Numbered from the stretch's first letter, positions 33,366-46,308 are shown. The stretch is DNA of 64,000 nucleotides from Acheta domesticus (GCA_031308135.1 JAHLJT010002630.1:98686141-98750140), one strand, 5' to 3'. Numbers and translations are program-made. Notes: generated by a model not told the origin, from the sequence alone.

Positions 33366-35195
33366 CATGGCCTTGAATACAAAATGATCCGTCAATGAAA
33401 CGGTTAAATATAAAATATTTGCCACGTTACATCACGCGTCCTAAGGAGCAGATATAGTGACCATGAGTGACTTTACCACACTTTGAGCAAAATATGGGTA
33501 ATTATGAATATCGCGATGATTTGAACTTCCCAGACTTCTGAATGACCTGAGAGTTTACATCAGTTTTTAGATAAATTCCGTGGATTAAATTCCAGTCCTG
33601 CGAGGACGACGTGCGGTTTTATATTCCACATTCTACTAATCTCGATTTCGAAACTCTTCTCCTATTGAAGACCTTTCTCTGCCTCGTTGGTAAAGACGCT
33701 ATTTGCATGGCGCAGCAACACATATCAGTAGACTTGATTTTTACTTAAAATCCTCAATAACAATACCCCGTTTATTTTTACTTTGAATTATCAGTATGAT
33801 TTTTATAGTGATTCGGTAAGCACATGTCTCAGGTTTTCTAGAGACGTCCTAGGAAACAAAGGGAAACAAAAAGGGAACACTAGGGGCCAAACATTTTTTC
33901 GTACCTCTAGGATAAAAGTAGGTGATTTTGAAGGAAACGACCACGCTGATTTCGAAAATAATTATAAAAAGTTTTTATCACGCAAGGTTCAAAAGATATA
34001 AACACATTTAATATTTGAAATAAGCAAAATCCTATAATAATTTCCACATTGTCACTCCGGTTATATTATTACAAAATTTTATGAGCATGCTTCATATGAA
34101 ATAAGAACAAGTTAAAATGAAATATGCAAAATTCGTGCATTAATATACAGACTTTAAAATGTTTTTTGGTATTCTCCACAGCATTGATAGAGCGGACGAC
34201 AATTAGTTTTCCTCACAACCACAATCTAACGCTCGGTGTACAGGTCACACAATACTGCCCATGGTTTGTTCTGATCAAAAAACGCACCAGAGTAAAGAAT
34301 ACGCAAGTTTTGTAATTAATTTTTCTTTACTTTCAATTTTGGGTGTAAATCTACCACAAACGTAACAGAATTTTTCGGGTTGATTCGCATTCTTTCAATG
34401 TGAACATTTTATCGAACCGATTCAATTCTACAGATTATGTGGAAAATTTCACTTTATAAAAAACACAGAACTAAGGCACACGCAAACCATATACGAACCG
34501 AACACGAACGCACACTGCGGTTACACTCCGCATGCCACCGACTGATTCAGTATCTGCCACCCCAACAGTTGGCCACTTGTATACTTGCAATAAGGTAAGG
34601 GGCTAAAATAATTCTTTTCGAAGACTGATGAGCAAGAAGATATGAGGGTGCACCTGATTTTCAAAACATCCACTAAGACCACCTAAGTCCTACTCGTAAT
34701 TGAGCACGACTACCAGATAGGAGAATAAATTCTTCTGTAATCATCGGATACAGAAAAAAAAACACCAAAGTCTAATTTTGTTGTTATCTCATGAAAGTGG
34801 TATAGATGACCTGAACAAAAAAATATTTTTAACTAGATTTTATGCGTATTGATTCTACATATCTTACAGGAGCAATTTAATTAATATCACATTAATATCA
34901 AAACACGGTATGATACGGAATGAAGATACGTTTATTTAAAAACTGTGACGTGTATGACATTTTTATTGTGCTATTCGCAATCTACGTATAAAATTGAGTA
35001 TGTTACGCACTCTCCCTTCCTGGAGGTAAAAATCATGTTCCCTAGTGTTATTAGAAGCAAGTTCCCCTCCCTCGAAAATTCGGCAACGTCGGGAACCGTA
35101 GGACACATTGGCCCGGAGACGAGCCTCCCGCTGCCTTCACATGCAGCCCCTAGCTGGATATGGGACCCAGCACACTGACGGTGTTCGCCAGGAAA
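33366..35195. other. No gene recognised
   Basis: AT-rich DNA; short frames only. Confidence 0.4.
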
Positions 35196-35205
35196 TCTGC
35201 TAACG

Positions 35206-35450
35206 GGGGGGGGGGAGGATGTTAGAATATCGACTGTTAGACTTTCTATAGATGAACAGGCTTTATTTCTCAGGAAGACACAAATGCTTGTTCACTCCAC
35301 TATATACAATTCAATATAATTAATGCATAGCAACCAGCGTCATTGCTTGTTTTCAACAGGAATACCACAATACCTAGAGACGCTTGCTACGATCTGCAAT
35401 GTAATAAACAAAGCGTGAGATGACTTCATCTATCAGAGGAAAGAGTCTCG
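35206..35450 (+). mobile_element. Possible 3' LTR start after a polypurine tract
   Basis: A run of G ending GGAGGA (about 35206-35218) is followed directly by TGTTAGAATATCGACTG. A polypurine tract joined to a TG-starting repeat is the 3' LTR boundary of LTR retrotransposons. I could not find the LTR end or a second LTR. Confidence 0.35.
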
Positions 35451-35945
35451 GATGTCCCAGGAACTCGCACAAAAAAATTCCTTTGGGACGAAAACTTCAA
35501 TTCCCAGTAGAACTCACATACTTAATTTAAAAGATAGGTACTGTTTATATAGAACAAATGCTCCGAATATATTAACCAGAAGTTCGAGGATGACGTCCAA
35601 TTATATATTCATAGAAACGAAAAGCTGCAAACGAAAGTTCAATTAATAACTATCATAAAATAAGATTAAGCGAAAACAAATTATAAATACAAGTAGTGGA
35701 AGAAATTATCATTCCACATTCGTATTATAACTGAAGAGAAGCAAGTGAATAGATTTTCTAAATGGCTTCGAAAGCTTGATTTTATTTGTATTCACATTTT
35801 ATTTTCACAGAAAGAAAGCGCCAGAAAGAACCAATGAAATAAAAAGAAACAGCCAAGCCACTCGTCTCGTTGGAGCGTATTTCTAGTCCAATGTATTCCA
35901 AGGAAGCCGTGTCATATGCATTGGAGTTGGCCTCCTTGGCTTTTC
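35451..35945. other. No gene recognised
   Basis: Anonymous, AT-rich. Confidence 0.4.
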
Positions 35946-37330
35946 ACTCACGCGGCGCGGCCTTCCTTCCACCACGCAGCTCTGCGATTGCAGACGGCCC
36001 TGCTCCCCTCTCGCCCCTCCCTGCACCACTCGCTCGCTCCGCACCCGCCCGCTCCTGCCCATGTATATTCACCCACCCTCGCCCTTCCCCGCCACACCCC
36101 GCCCCAACCAGCCACAACCGCCCTACCCAGCCACCTCCAACCCCACCTCGCTCCACCCCGCCCCACCCCGCCCCTCCAGCCCCACCTCGCCCCTCCCCGC
36201 CCCCACCCCGCCCCCCAGTCCCACCTCGCGCCCACCCAGCCCCACCCAGCCCCACCCGGCCCCCACCCAGTCCCGCCCAGCCCCACCCCGACCCATCCCG
36301 CCCCGTCCCGCCCCCCCGCAGCCCCACCAAGCCCCCACCCTTTCGGATTCCATTCTTTACGCTCTGCTGCCCTCGCTGCTGCATGGAGACCCGCCCAGCC
36401 ACGCCATGCATCGCTAGGCCTCGCCACGCCATGCTTTAGCTTTGCTACGTCATTCCCCGCCATGCCACACCCCACCCCCGCACAACCACCACACATCGCT
36501 CCTCTCTGACCCGCACCCGCCCGCTCCTGCCCCCTGCAAATTCATCCACTCCCCGTCCCGCCCCAGCCCACCCCCGCAACACCCAGCCCCACCCGCCCCA
36601 ACCCGCCCCACCTCACCCCGCACCACGACCCCCCCGTACCACCTGCCCCACCCAGCCCCTCTCCGCCTCGCCCGCCCTTTCGGTGCCGATTCTTTACGCT
36701 GTGCTGCTTCGAGACCCGCCCCCGCCACGGCATGCACCCCTACGCCTCGCCACGCCACTCTTTGCATCGCTAGCCCACTCCCCGCCATGCCCCACCCCAC
36801 CCCAGCACACACCCCGACGCATCGCCTCCTCTTTGACCCGCTCACTCGCTCCGCCACCCGCCCGCCCCTGCCCCGGGAAAATTCATCTACTCCCAGTTCC
36901 ACGTCGCCCTTTCGGTTCCGATTCTTGACGCTCTGCTGCCTCGCGGCTGCACGGGCACCCGCCTCGCTACGCCCTCGCGACACCACCATTTGCCTCGCTA
37001 CCTCACTCCCCGCCACGCCCACGTCTCACCACGCCATGCCTCGCCTAGCCTCGCCATGTCATGCCGTGTTATGCAACGCCTTGCGTCGCCCCCCACACCA
37101 CACCACGTCATCCCATGTAATGCCACGCCTCGCCCTCGCCCTCGCCTCGCCCCGCCCCGCCCCGCCCCCGCTATGCCTCGCCACACCCACACCATGTCAC
37201 GCCACGCCACACCACACCACCTCATGTCACGTAATGCCACGCCTCGCCCCGCGCCCACCACACCATGTCACGCCACGCCACACCATACCACGTCATGTCA
37301 TGTAATGTCACACCTCGCCTGAGCCACCCA
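35946..37330 (+). repeat. C-rich satellite-like block with higher-order repeats
   Basis: Extreme C-over-G bias on the plus strand (CCCCGCCCCACC and CACGCCA runs). A higher-order module starting TTTCGG..ATTCTT.ACGCT.TGCTGC recurs at about 36341, 36678 and 36909. Another module with GACCCGC..CCCGCCCGC.CCTGCCC recurs at about 36045, 36510 and 36840. All long open frames here are compositional. Confidence 0.85.
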
Positions 37331-37361
37331 TGCAACTCGTCACCATTCCTGTTCACCTCCT

Positions 37362-37515
37362 TTCACCATTGTCCCATCACTATTGTCCCATCACCATTGT
37401 CCCATCACCATTGACCCATCACCATTGACCCATCACCGTTGACCAATCACCATTGACCCCATCACCATTGACCAATCACCGTTGAGAAATCACCACTATG
37501 CCATCACCACTGTCA
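37362..37515 (+). repeat. 15-bp minisatellite
   Basis: About ten copies of CATCACCATTGWCCC with minor changes. Confidence 0.9.
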
Positions 37516-37960
37516 CAACCATCATTGTCCCGCCTACATTGCCCCGCACGCCTTCGCCCTGCCCACATTTCCCCGCCCACATTTCTCCACCCACATAGCC
37601 CCGCCCATATTCCCCCTTAAGCATTGCCCCTTCCACATTGCCCCACGCACCTTGTCCAGCTCACCTTGTCCCGCCCACATTACCCCACCCCGCTTCGCCC
37701 CACAACTTGCTCCCCCGGTGCCTCCCGCAATTCGGCTCGTCACTTCCCTGCTCCATCATTCTCGCACCGTCCCGCCTTCTATCCCCGTCCATCCCCTCCC
37801 GTTCTGCTCCGCCCTCGCCGCGCCCGCCCGTCCCGTCACACATCCCACCCGCTCCAATGCCTCCCACTCACCACCTCTCCTCTCCTCACCATCTCTCCGT
37901 CTCACCAAGCTCCGTATCGTCTCGGCCCGACACACTTTCGCTTGGCGGCCGCAGGCGCTG
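37516..37960 (+). repeat. C-rich low-complexity sequence
   Basis: CCGCCCACATT and CCCGCC-type runs continuing the C bias. Confidence 0.7.
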
Positions 37961-38035
37961 CGTTATGACGCGAAAGCCCCGACGGGAGAGCTGTCTTCCA
38001 GTCGCTCGGCGGTCGCCTCTCAATGGAAGCGGAAA

Positions 38036-38273
38036 TACACTCGGGTTTTTATTCCTTGGCGCGTGAGGGCCTGTCTTCACGATGGATTATCTCACGACAC
38101 TTCGATTCTTTTCTCGGTCGTGCCGCTAGATGTCGCACGATCGACACCACTTCTCGATACGGTCCGCGATCATGCGACTTAGTGGTGCGACCGAGAAAGA
38201 ATCGAAAGTGTCGTGAGAAAGTCCATCGCGAAGACAGTCCATTCACGCGCTAAGGAATAGAAACCCGAGTATA
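38036..38273. mobile_element. Palindromic MITE (family M)
   Basis: Nearly perfect hairpin with ends TACACTCGGGTTT and AAACCCGAGTATA. The central CTCGGTCGTGCCGCTAGATG and its complement are the family core. Confidence 0.8.
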
Positions 38274-38277
38274 CAGG

Positions 38278-38455
38278 GCGTCCGGGGAGGAAACGTCGAA
38301 ACTTCGAAAATAAGCTCTTAAGATAATTCCAAGCAAATTTTGTCTAATAAACTGCGTTGATGTTCCAAATGGTTGAGCCGCAATGAGCACTCAAAAGTTG
38401 GTTTGAAAAAATTATTTCTAGGCAAAAATTTGCATTATGGAAGCATAGAACACTC
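38278..38455 (+). repeat. Dispersed repeat X, copy 2
   Basis: Matches 30247-30425, starting GTCCGGGGAGGAAACGTCG. It abuts the MITE above. Confidence 0.65.
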
Positions 38456-38562
38456 CAGAAACATATACGTTGTTTATTATTCACAAAGAAATGAATATGT
38501 TTGCTCAGACAGAACACACTAAGCGAGAAATAAAAAAGCAGACGATTTGCGGTAAATTGGGT

Positions 38563-38728
38563 AAATCTTTCTCGGTCGCACCACTAATGTCGCATGATCG
38601 CGACCGTATCGAGCAGTGCTGGCGATCGTGCGACATCTAGCGGCACGAGCGAGAAAGAATCGAAGTGTCGTTAAATAATCCATCGTGAAGACAGGCCCTC
38701 ACGCGCCAAGAAATAAAAACCCAAGTGT
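38563..38728. mobile_element. Palindromic MITE (family M), left-truncated
   Basis: Starts in the central TCTTTCTCGGTCGC block and runs to the outer end AAAACCCAAGTGTA. Confidence 0.65.
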
Positions 38729-38865
38729 AATTACAGTGCGATTTTTCTAACTCTGCTTCACAAGCCCCGATGGCCACGATGGAATATCACACGGTATTTC
38801 GCGTCTTCCTCCGTCACACCGCTAGAAGACGCATGATCGCAAGCACTGCTCGATATCTGACAGTT
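38729..38865. mobile_element. Palindromic MITE (family M), partial
   Basis: Half-element beginning TTACAGTGCGATTTTTC and ending past GCAAGCACTGCTCGATA. Confidence 0.6.
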
Positions 38866-39028
38866 TTTGTCAAATGATTTTGTCGGTCGTGTCACTATAA
38901 ACATTAAAAATGCCCTCACGGTTGAGCCGATCTTGCAACATAGTTGATTCACAGTGATATTTTACCCATTCGGAATTTTTCGTATGGGTATAGCTACTCA
39001 CGATACCCACATTATCTACCAGACCTGC

Positions 39029-39085
39029 CTAGGACCTCCGGGTCAGAGATACTGAATTGACGTTGATGCCTTGAGCCACCTAATC
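39029..39085 (-). mobile_element. Isolated tRNA-like SINE head
   Basis: The minus strand reads GGTGGCTCAAGGCATCAACG and then GACCCGGAGGTCCTAGG, like the head region at 19255-19325. Confidence 0.45.
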
Positions 39086-39208
39086 CGAAATATATGCCCG
39101 TATTTTATTGCGGAGTAAGTACAAATGTATCGAATAAAAATAGTACGAAAATGAAATTAAAATTATGTAAATCAATATCGTCTTATTAGAATACACGATT
39201 TACTGAAT

Positions 39209-39831
39209 GTTTCCTGGCACGTCAACTGTTGTGGTCACTATTCCCGTTAGTGTAGTGAATATTTTCTTTTCCCAGAGAGAGGTTCCCCTGAATGGGGATA
39301 TTCCTGCGGCGGCGATGGTGTAGCGGTTACCGTAACCGCTATACCCAAGACAGCTATACCAACGACTGCTATACCCAAGTTCGCGGGTTCACACCCGATC
39401 GAAGCCGTGGATTTTTAAGGGCGAAAAAATCCTTCGTACACCTTCCTTCGGAGGGGAAGTAAAGCCGGCTGTCCCATGTTAGTAGATGTACTTGCATGTA
39501 AAAGATCCTCAAGCCTAAATGAAGCCTCGTGAGCTAAATTCAAATCGCCGGTTTCGTCGCCTCAGTAATACCTTCTTTCCGCTCTATCCGGGGGAAAGAA
39601 GCATATCGAAATTTGCGTGGTCAGACGGAAGAGCAGGCCTCATGGCGTGAGTCTCGCCACGTAAAATAAGGCAATTCAATTCAATTCAATTCAATTTCTC
39701 GCGAGCCGACGCTAAGGTCGATGCCAGAGCGCACCATCCAGCAGAGAAAAAGCACCGCCACCTCCCGAAATAAAACATTCACTACACCAGTGGGACTAAT
39801 TACCACAGCCATTCACGTCCCCGGAATCCTG
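39209..39831. mobile_element. Composite: inverted SINE A tails around SINE B
   Basis: 39209-39303 has the family A tail in the orientation of 4388-4890. 39703-39831 has it inverted. SINE B lies between. The result mimics a transposon with about 100-bp TIRs. Confidence 0.6.
39306..39698 (+). mobile_element. tRNA-derived SINE family B, plus copy
   Basis: The head has GATGGTGTAGCGGTTACCG (box-A region) and CGGGTTCACACCCG (box-B region, about 39384-39397). Three CTATACC-type repeats lie between them. The body has GTGGATTTTTAAGGGCG, and the tail is (TTCAA)n. Confidence 0.7.
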
Positions 39832-39894
39832 AAATCCAGATATTATCCAGCGGGGACAACCTCTTAGGATCGGCACACACGTTCCGTTATACCG

Positions 39895-40680
39895 GTGAGG
39901 TTTACCTGTACAGGTCTGATGTGGCTGGCACACACGCCCAGGTTTACCTGTTTAGGTCAGTTTTACCTTACGGTTTACCTGTACAGGTGGACAGAAAATA
40001 CCATGAAGATGAAGGAAATATTGTACAGGTCTGATGTGGCTGGCACACACTCCCAGGTTTACCTGTTTAGGTCACCGTACAGGTAAACCGTACAGTTTTA
40101 CCTGTACGGTTTTACCTGTACAGGTGACTTAAACAGGTAAACCTCACCGGCATACCACAACGTGTATAACGGGCCTTAGTTTTTGCCTGTTCTCCGTATT
40201 TGTCGGACTGTACTGCCTATAAGTAATAGTGCGTGTAAGTGGAGAGAAAAATACCATAAAAATGAAGGAAATATTGTACAGGTCTGATGTGGCTGGCACA
40301 CACGCCCAGGTTTACCTGTTTATGGTCACCTGTACAGTTTTACCTGTACGGTTTACCTGTATAGGTGGCTTTAAACAGGTAAACCTCACCGCCATACCAG
40401 AACGTGTGTACCGGGCCTTAGTTTTTGCCTGTTCTCCGGATGTGTCGGACTGTACTGCCTATAAGTAATAGTGCGTGTAAGTGGAGAGAAAATACCATAA
40501 AGATGAAGAAAATATTGTACAGGTCTGATGTGGCTGGCACACACGCCCAGGTTTACCTGTTTAGGTCACCGTACAGGTAAACCGTACAGTTTTACCTGTA
40601 CGGTTTACCTGTACAGGTGACTTAAACAGGTAAACCTCACCGCCATACCACAACGTGTGTAACGGGCCTTAGTTTTTGCT
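39895..40680 (+). repeat. Tandem array of about 245-bp units rich in GTTTACCTGTACAGGTAAAC palindromes
   Basis: Three units (about 39895-40175, 40176-40430, 40431-40680) share GTACAGGTCTGATGTGGCTG, a palindromic block, and AACGTGTGTAACGGGCCTTAG. Within each unit, GTTTACCTG and CAGGTAAAC face each other. Confidence 0.8.
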
Positions 40681-40864
40681 ATTCATTTAGCTATTCGTCA
40701 TGGGTTACGACCTTTAGTGAACATAACTACATCTGCATCCGTGTGTTTAACTAAATTAGTTTCGTGAAAGTAACTAAGTACTTTGTTCTCCCAAAATGTA
40801 TAATGCCGTGTAGTTCAATCTACTACGTGAATAATTGTATGGACTAAATTTTCCTTCGTGTAAG

Positions 40865-41345
40865 TTCTCGCTCGTTCTTGCTTTTTCCTTCTTTCTTCTT
40901 TGTCTTTCTCTCCATTCGCTCTCTTTCTTTCTTTTCTTCTCTATCTCCATTCTCTTTCTTTCCTTCTCTATCTCCATTCTCTCTCTCCGTTTCTTTCTCT
41001 CCATTCTCTCTCTCCGTTTCTTTCTCTCCATTCTCTCTCTTCGTTTCTTTCTCTCCATTCTCTCTCTTACATTCTTTCTTTCTCTCCATTCTCTCTCTTC
41101 CTTTCTTTCTCTTCATTCTCTCTCTAACATTCTTTCTTTCTCTCCATTATCTCTCTTCCTTTCTTTCTCTTCATTCTCTCTCTTACATTCTTTCTCTTCA
41201 TTCTCTCTCTTACATTCTTTCTCTTCATTCTCTCTTCATTCCCTCTTACATTCTTTCTCTCTCTCCATTCTCTCTTCCTTTCTTTTTCTCTCTCCCTTTC
41301 TTCCTTCCGTTCTCTTTCCCTTTGCTTCTTTTGTTCTCTCTCCCT
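40865..41345 (+). repeat. CT-rich (CATTCTCTCTCTT)n tract
   Basis: Degenerate TTTCTTTCTCTCCATTCTCT repeats; open frames are artefacts. Confidence 0.9.
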
Positions 41346-44300
41346 TTCACTAATCTCAATTCAATCAAAAGGGAAGATTGTCTAAAAACATATAAAAATA
41401 ATATTTTCGAGCTCCACAATTTCTACCTCTTTTGATCACATTTCGTTTTCCAAAATACACTGAATTTAGGACAATCTGTTTGTAATTGGGAGACATTCGT
41501 TTATTCCAAGAATTTTTGCGAAAATAAAAAACAACGGATCACATTCAAAACACTCATTAGTGGTTGCGGTGAACGTTATAATTAAGTAAATTAAAGTTAG
41601 GAAACTATTGACTACACTGAACAAGTTAAATCGTTCCTTCATTACGGAGGCTTTTCATTAACCGATTCCTGGCCTCAACCGATTTCATTGAACCTGATTT
41701 AGGTTGTTTGCAAACTAATTGGAGAGTGAAATGGCAAGAGTTTCCCTGTTGGGAGAAGTTGTTCCACGGTAAGTGAAAATAATCTTATAAAACAAAAATC
41801 TGTATTTTGCAGAACGTATTTTACTCACGCACAAAAATTTCGTTTCTAGAAATAATTCAAGGGTGAATTAGACACTGCTGAGCTTAGACAAATAATTTTA
41901 TAAAAGTGAAGAAATGTAGTAACCTGCATTCATTCGTCTGTCAGTCACACATAAGCAGGTTTCTTCAGGCCCAGCAATCGAGACAAATTGGGTGGCATGC
42001 ATTGCATCTCGGACTCCCGGTGGTGAACTAATATTTTTTGCAAATTCAAACAGGAGATTAATAAGAAATTCCCCATTTATCTGTTTTTTAAGAAACTAAA
42101 AAGCGTTTGGGGTCATTTACGGCCTCTACTTAAACCGATCAATATTTGTTTAGATTTCTCTACATAAGGCAAATTAACAGTTTTTAGCCAGTTCCCTCTT
42201 GAATTTTCTGGGAAAGTTTAAGAAAAATATGTGATTTTCCATATACGTACGATTACACGCTGAAGTTGCTGTGAATTGCTATACTCCTCTCTTTCCGTCA
42301 TTTACATGAATCGCTACGTTTTGATTCATCAGATTGGCGATAATTAAAACTAGTTCTTTAATGAAACAAACATTTAAATAAGTATTTTAATCGTCCCTTA
42401 CATGTAACTTTTCATGTAATTTCTGTGCTCGGAAATGTAGCCGGGAAACTACAAAATGTTTAAAATTTATGTTTACTATGAATTTGCAAGGCACAAATAA
42501 AACGGTTTAGCATTAATGTACCCGCCAACTGCCGATGCTGACACGAGAAGCTAGTATTCATATTTCGTCTCTATTTAATTTGTTTACTTTATTTAATGGG
42601 TTTACTATTTCACAGGTTTTAAACTGATTAAAAGAGAAGGTAGTAAATAACTCCAACATATTTTAATTTTGTCAGGTAAGATCAAGATGACATCAAAAAT
42701 ATAAACGCATTCTGCAGTATATATCAAAACTTTTAATTTTTTTTTTAAGAAAATTATTTTGTATTTGCACAGAATTGAAGATTTGTAAGGTCTACCTTTC
42801 AAAAATTGTTCATATGATTGCAATTAAAAAAAATAAAATCACGTGTTTAATTAAATTCATTTTTTACTTCATTTTAATTAATCTTCAATAAATTAAAATT
42901 CAGTAATGAAATCTAAAAATTAAAGGAAAACAGTGAATGTGTGAGACTCGAGGTTGATATATCAGAGTGATAGCACAGTGGCGATATGAACACTTAAATC
43001 GTAGATATGGCATCTCACCCCAATCGGCAGATCAGAAGCTACTCTGAGATATTACTGTTCGTACACGGAGATATGCATTAGAGAAACGCAACCTTATCAG
43101 AGCCACTACTCTTCGTGGACGATCGAATCTGATTCGTGTCCGAGTTTAATGGACTCATATCGATCTGGCGCGGAACGTAACTTTAGTGGAACTGTACAGA
43201 GAGGTAAGTCTCTCAACCACACAGGAAATGCTCATTTCAATTTATAGGATCAATAATTCAAGAAAATAAAAGTAAGTTAGTCTATATTCATTTATTAATA
43301 TGAAGAGCATGTGAAATGCCTGTATTGCTTCTTCGCATTTTTTGGTACTTGTTAAAGTTTTTGTTAATGAGATTGCTCTTACGGGAAAAGAAATTCAACT
43401 TTACTGGTTTTATACAGAACGTTTGAGAATAAAGTTTTGAGTTCATTCAAAAGAAGCATATTATCATTCATTTAGGAATAAATTATAAGAACTTCTGAGA
43501 TTTTCGACTCACGTTCGATGGACGGTTTTAAATATATCTAAACAAATAATAGTGGATGTAAGTAAGACAACCTCAAGGGTAATGTTAATGATAAGGTAAA
43601 GAGTACCCCCAAGGTAAAATCCTGAATGGGACGTGTGGGAGAGAATTATAAATCTCCGCACTTTTTTGTTTGTTATTTCTTTCTTTTTTTAAGCTCCAGA
43701 AAACCCCTCACCACCCATGTACTATTCATAGTTGAATGATTAATAAAATAACAACGAAACGTGGTTAGAAACATTTGTAAACTTTAAATTTTCAGTTAAA
43801 AATATTTGACTTCCACTAATTTAAGGTTAACTTATTACACTCGGGGCTTGATTTTTGACGGAACGTGATGGAACGGTGCTCCGGAACCTCGGGAACGAAA
43901 TATGAGAAGGAAAACAACCAGAAGCAGAGACGAACACTTGGAAACTTCTATTTTTAGTTCGACCAACTTTTGTAAATCACAATTAATTAGTTTTCCATTA
44001 AACGATAACATTTTTACGAATGTAATAAAATTATTAGTAAAAAACAATAGAATATAACTATAAACTAAATTTTTATTAACTATTATCATATTTATATAGA
44101 GCCAGGGCTACCACTGTGCTACCAATGCTATTAAATGTAATTTATAATTATTAAATTAAATATAAGTACGTTATTAAATTAATAATTATTTGGAGCGCGT
44201 CTCGGAACCTAAAATTTTATAAATGGACACTGATTATACTTACTATTAAATTTATACATTCACATAAATTTAACTACCAATTTACATGCATGAAAAAAAT

Positions 44301-45582
44301 GTATTAACATATAAAGAGTGTCAACACGACCGAAAGACCTCCATGCAAAAATAACTGAATATCTTAACTATACTATACTATACTAATGTTTTCCCACAAC
44401 ATCATGTATGCAAAGTCACAGCGTGTTTACTGTCATTTCTGTACCACGCGTTCCTAGCATGAGTTGCATGACGGGATTATCTCACCATAAATAGCTCCGG
44501 AGCGAAAAACAAGCGGGGAATAAACGCGATTGAAGGCGGAGTGGAAATGCATGTAGCTTTTCTCGTGGGAAAAGCTTTCATTTACGCTGCGTGCATGGCT
44601 AGAAAAACAGTGGCAAGTGATTAAACTTGCACTTTCGTAGTAAAGTTTTGAAGTTGGTTGTGTGGGCGTCCTTTTATTTCAGCTCGGTTACATTTTCTAC
44701 TGGAGCTTTTTCCCCCTTTTGTAAGCTTCGAAAGTGAGCGTTTTTATTATCCACTTTTTTCTATACTGATTGCAACATTGGGGTGTACAAAATCGGTCTC
44801 AAGGGGTTAGAACGATCGTTAAAATTTATTTTGAACATGGTGAAGGAAATCATTTTGCAGAGGGAGCACAGGGGGCAATAGAAAGTTTAATGTATGAGAA
44901 GCAGACTTCTTTCCTACGTAGTTTGGCTAGATCCTGATAGCGCAAAATGGCACATCCAGTAGTTTTCTATGTGGGGGTAGTGGGTTAGTGTCCAGCCGTC
45001 TTGATGCTTTCTCAAAAGATTTTTCATTTATGACGTAATCAGCTGAGCTGTTGAATGACGTTCGTTAGTACAGAAAATTAGTAAACTATTGGTGCCAAAC
45101 CAGCACGTACTTTCTCGCCACTACTTTGATGCAAACTTACGCGATAAATACTCAAATTTCCGAAAACTTCTTCATGAGCTTATTTCAAAATCTATCTTTA
45201 AGGAACAGATTTCATTAAGGGAAAAATCTCTATCTTCAATAATATAGATGTAGAAAGACGCCGAAAAACTTTTGAACTTTTGAGCAAATTTCGCATTTTT
45301 AGTTGTGCTTAAACGCCATTTCCTGAAAAAGGTTACAAATGTTTAAAGAAAATTACCATTAGGACAAGGTTTTTTGTTCTTTTATATTCTAAAATTAATA
45401 CTTCCGTTCTACCATTGTATCATTAGGAAAACGAAAAATTAAGAAAATGTCAAAAAAGGTACTTTTGGCTGCGATAGATGGCAGGTGGCAAGAGCATGTG
45501 GAAATTCCGAGTAGTTAGCCCAGACCCAAAGAAATAGAAAATTAATACGGAAAGTCTGTGCTAATCTGTAGCACCACTAATT
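41346..45582. other. No gene recognised in about 4.2 kb
   Basis: AT-rich anonymous sequence on both strands. No splice-bounded GC-rich segment, domain or repeat end could be supported by eye. Confidence 0.4.
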
Positions 45583-45801
45583 ATAACTTTGCCAGTCGCA
45601 CCCCTATGACCACGATGGAATATCACACGGCATTTCGCGTCTTTCTCGGTCTTACCGCTAGAAGTCACATGATGACAAGAGCTGCTTGATACGGTCACAA
45701 TCATGCGATATCTAGAGGCACGACTGAGAAAGACGCTAAATACCGTGACGTATTCCATCGTGAAGACGGCCTTGAGAGGCAAAGATAGAAAACTCGCGCA
45801 G
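45583..45801. mobile_element. Palindromic MITE (family M), diverged
   Basis: Contains GATGGAATATCACACGGCAT and, inverted, the matching ATACCGTGACGTATTCCATC block, with family-core sequence between. Confidence 0.7.
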
Positions 45802-45989
45802 TAAAATGTGGATCGCCTGAGCAAAAAACAACATGGGCCCGAAAACATCTTATGGTTTCGGTTTGTGGTCCTTGAGGTCTTGCAAGTTGGACATCCCTGA
45901 TCGAAAAGTTCTTGTTTTTGCGTGAACGCCGGAACCTGGTAGTAACATTTCGGCGTCTTCCCACGCTTACATAACGGCAGATATCCGCA

Positions 45990-46120
45990 ACGACTCCCCG
46001 ACCCGACCCCCCGCCGACCTATCAACGCCAGGCCGGCGCCCCGCCGCCAGCGGGAACGGAAGGCCGGGAGCTGCGCGTAACCCCAGACAGAGACGAAGCG
46101 CCAGGCGTACAGCAGTGCTC
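45990..46120 (-). other. GC-rich segment, possible exon or transposon end
   Basis: The minus strand is open with fairly high G/C at third positions (LYAWRFVSVWGYAQLPAF...). There is no clear splice-site pair. It may be a transposon piece instead. Confidence 0.2.
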
Positions 46121-46308
46121 AAAAAAATCGCATCACTCGCTCATTTCGTGCGTCAGTTTTTCTTGAAATGAATTTTCCAGGAAGCGTTTTGCGAATAGTT
46201 TTGAGTCATTCCAATACTTTTTCAACTTTCGTTAAATTTTATGCTACAATATTTCATTTCAAGAATGTTTATATAATGTGGTTGGTCCTTTGAAAACGAT
46301 GAAATGAC

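Noticed and set aside
35870..37305. Pro-rich and Gly-rich frames of 160-290 codons
   Set aside because: They arise from the C-rich satellite on both strands simultaneously.
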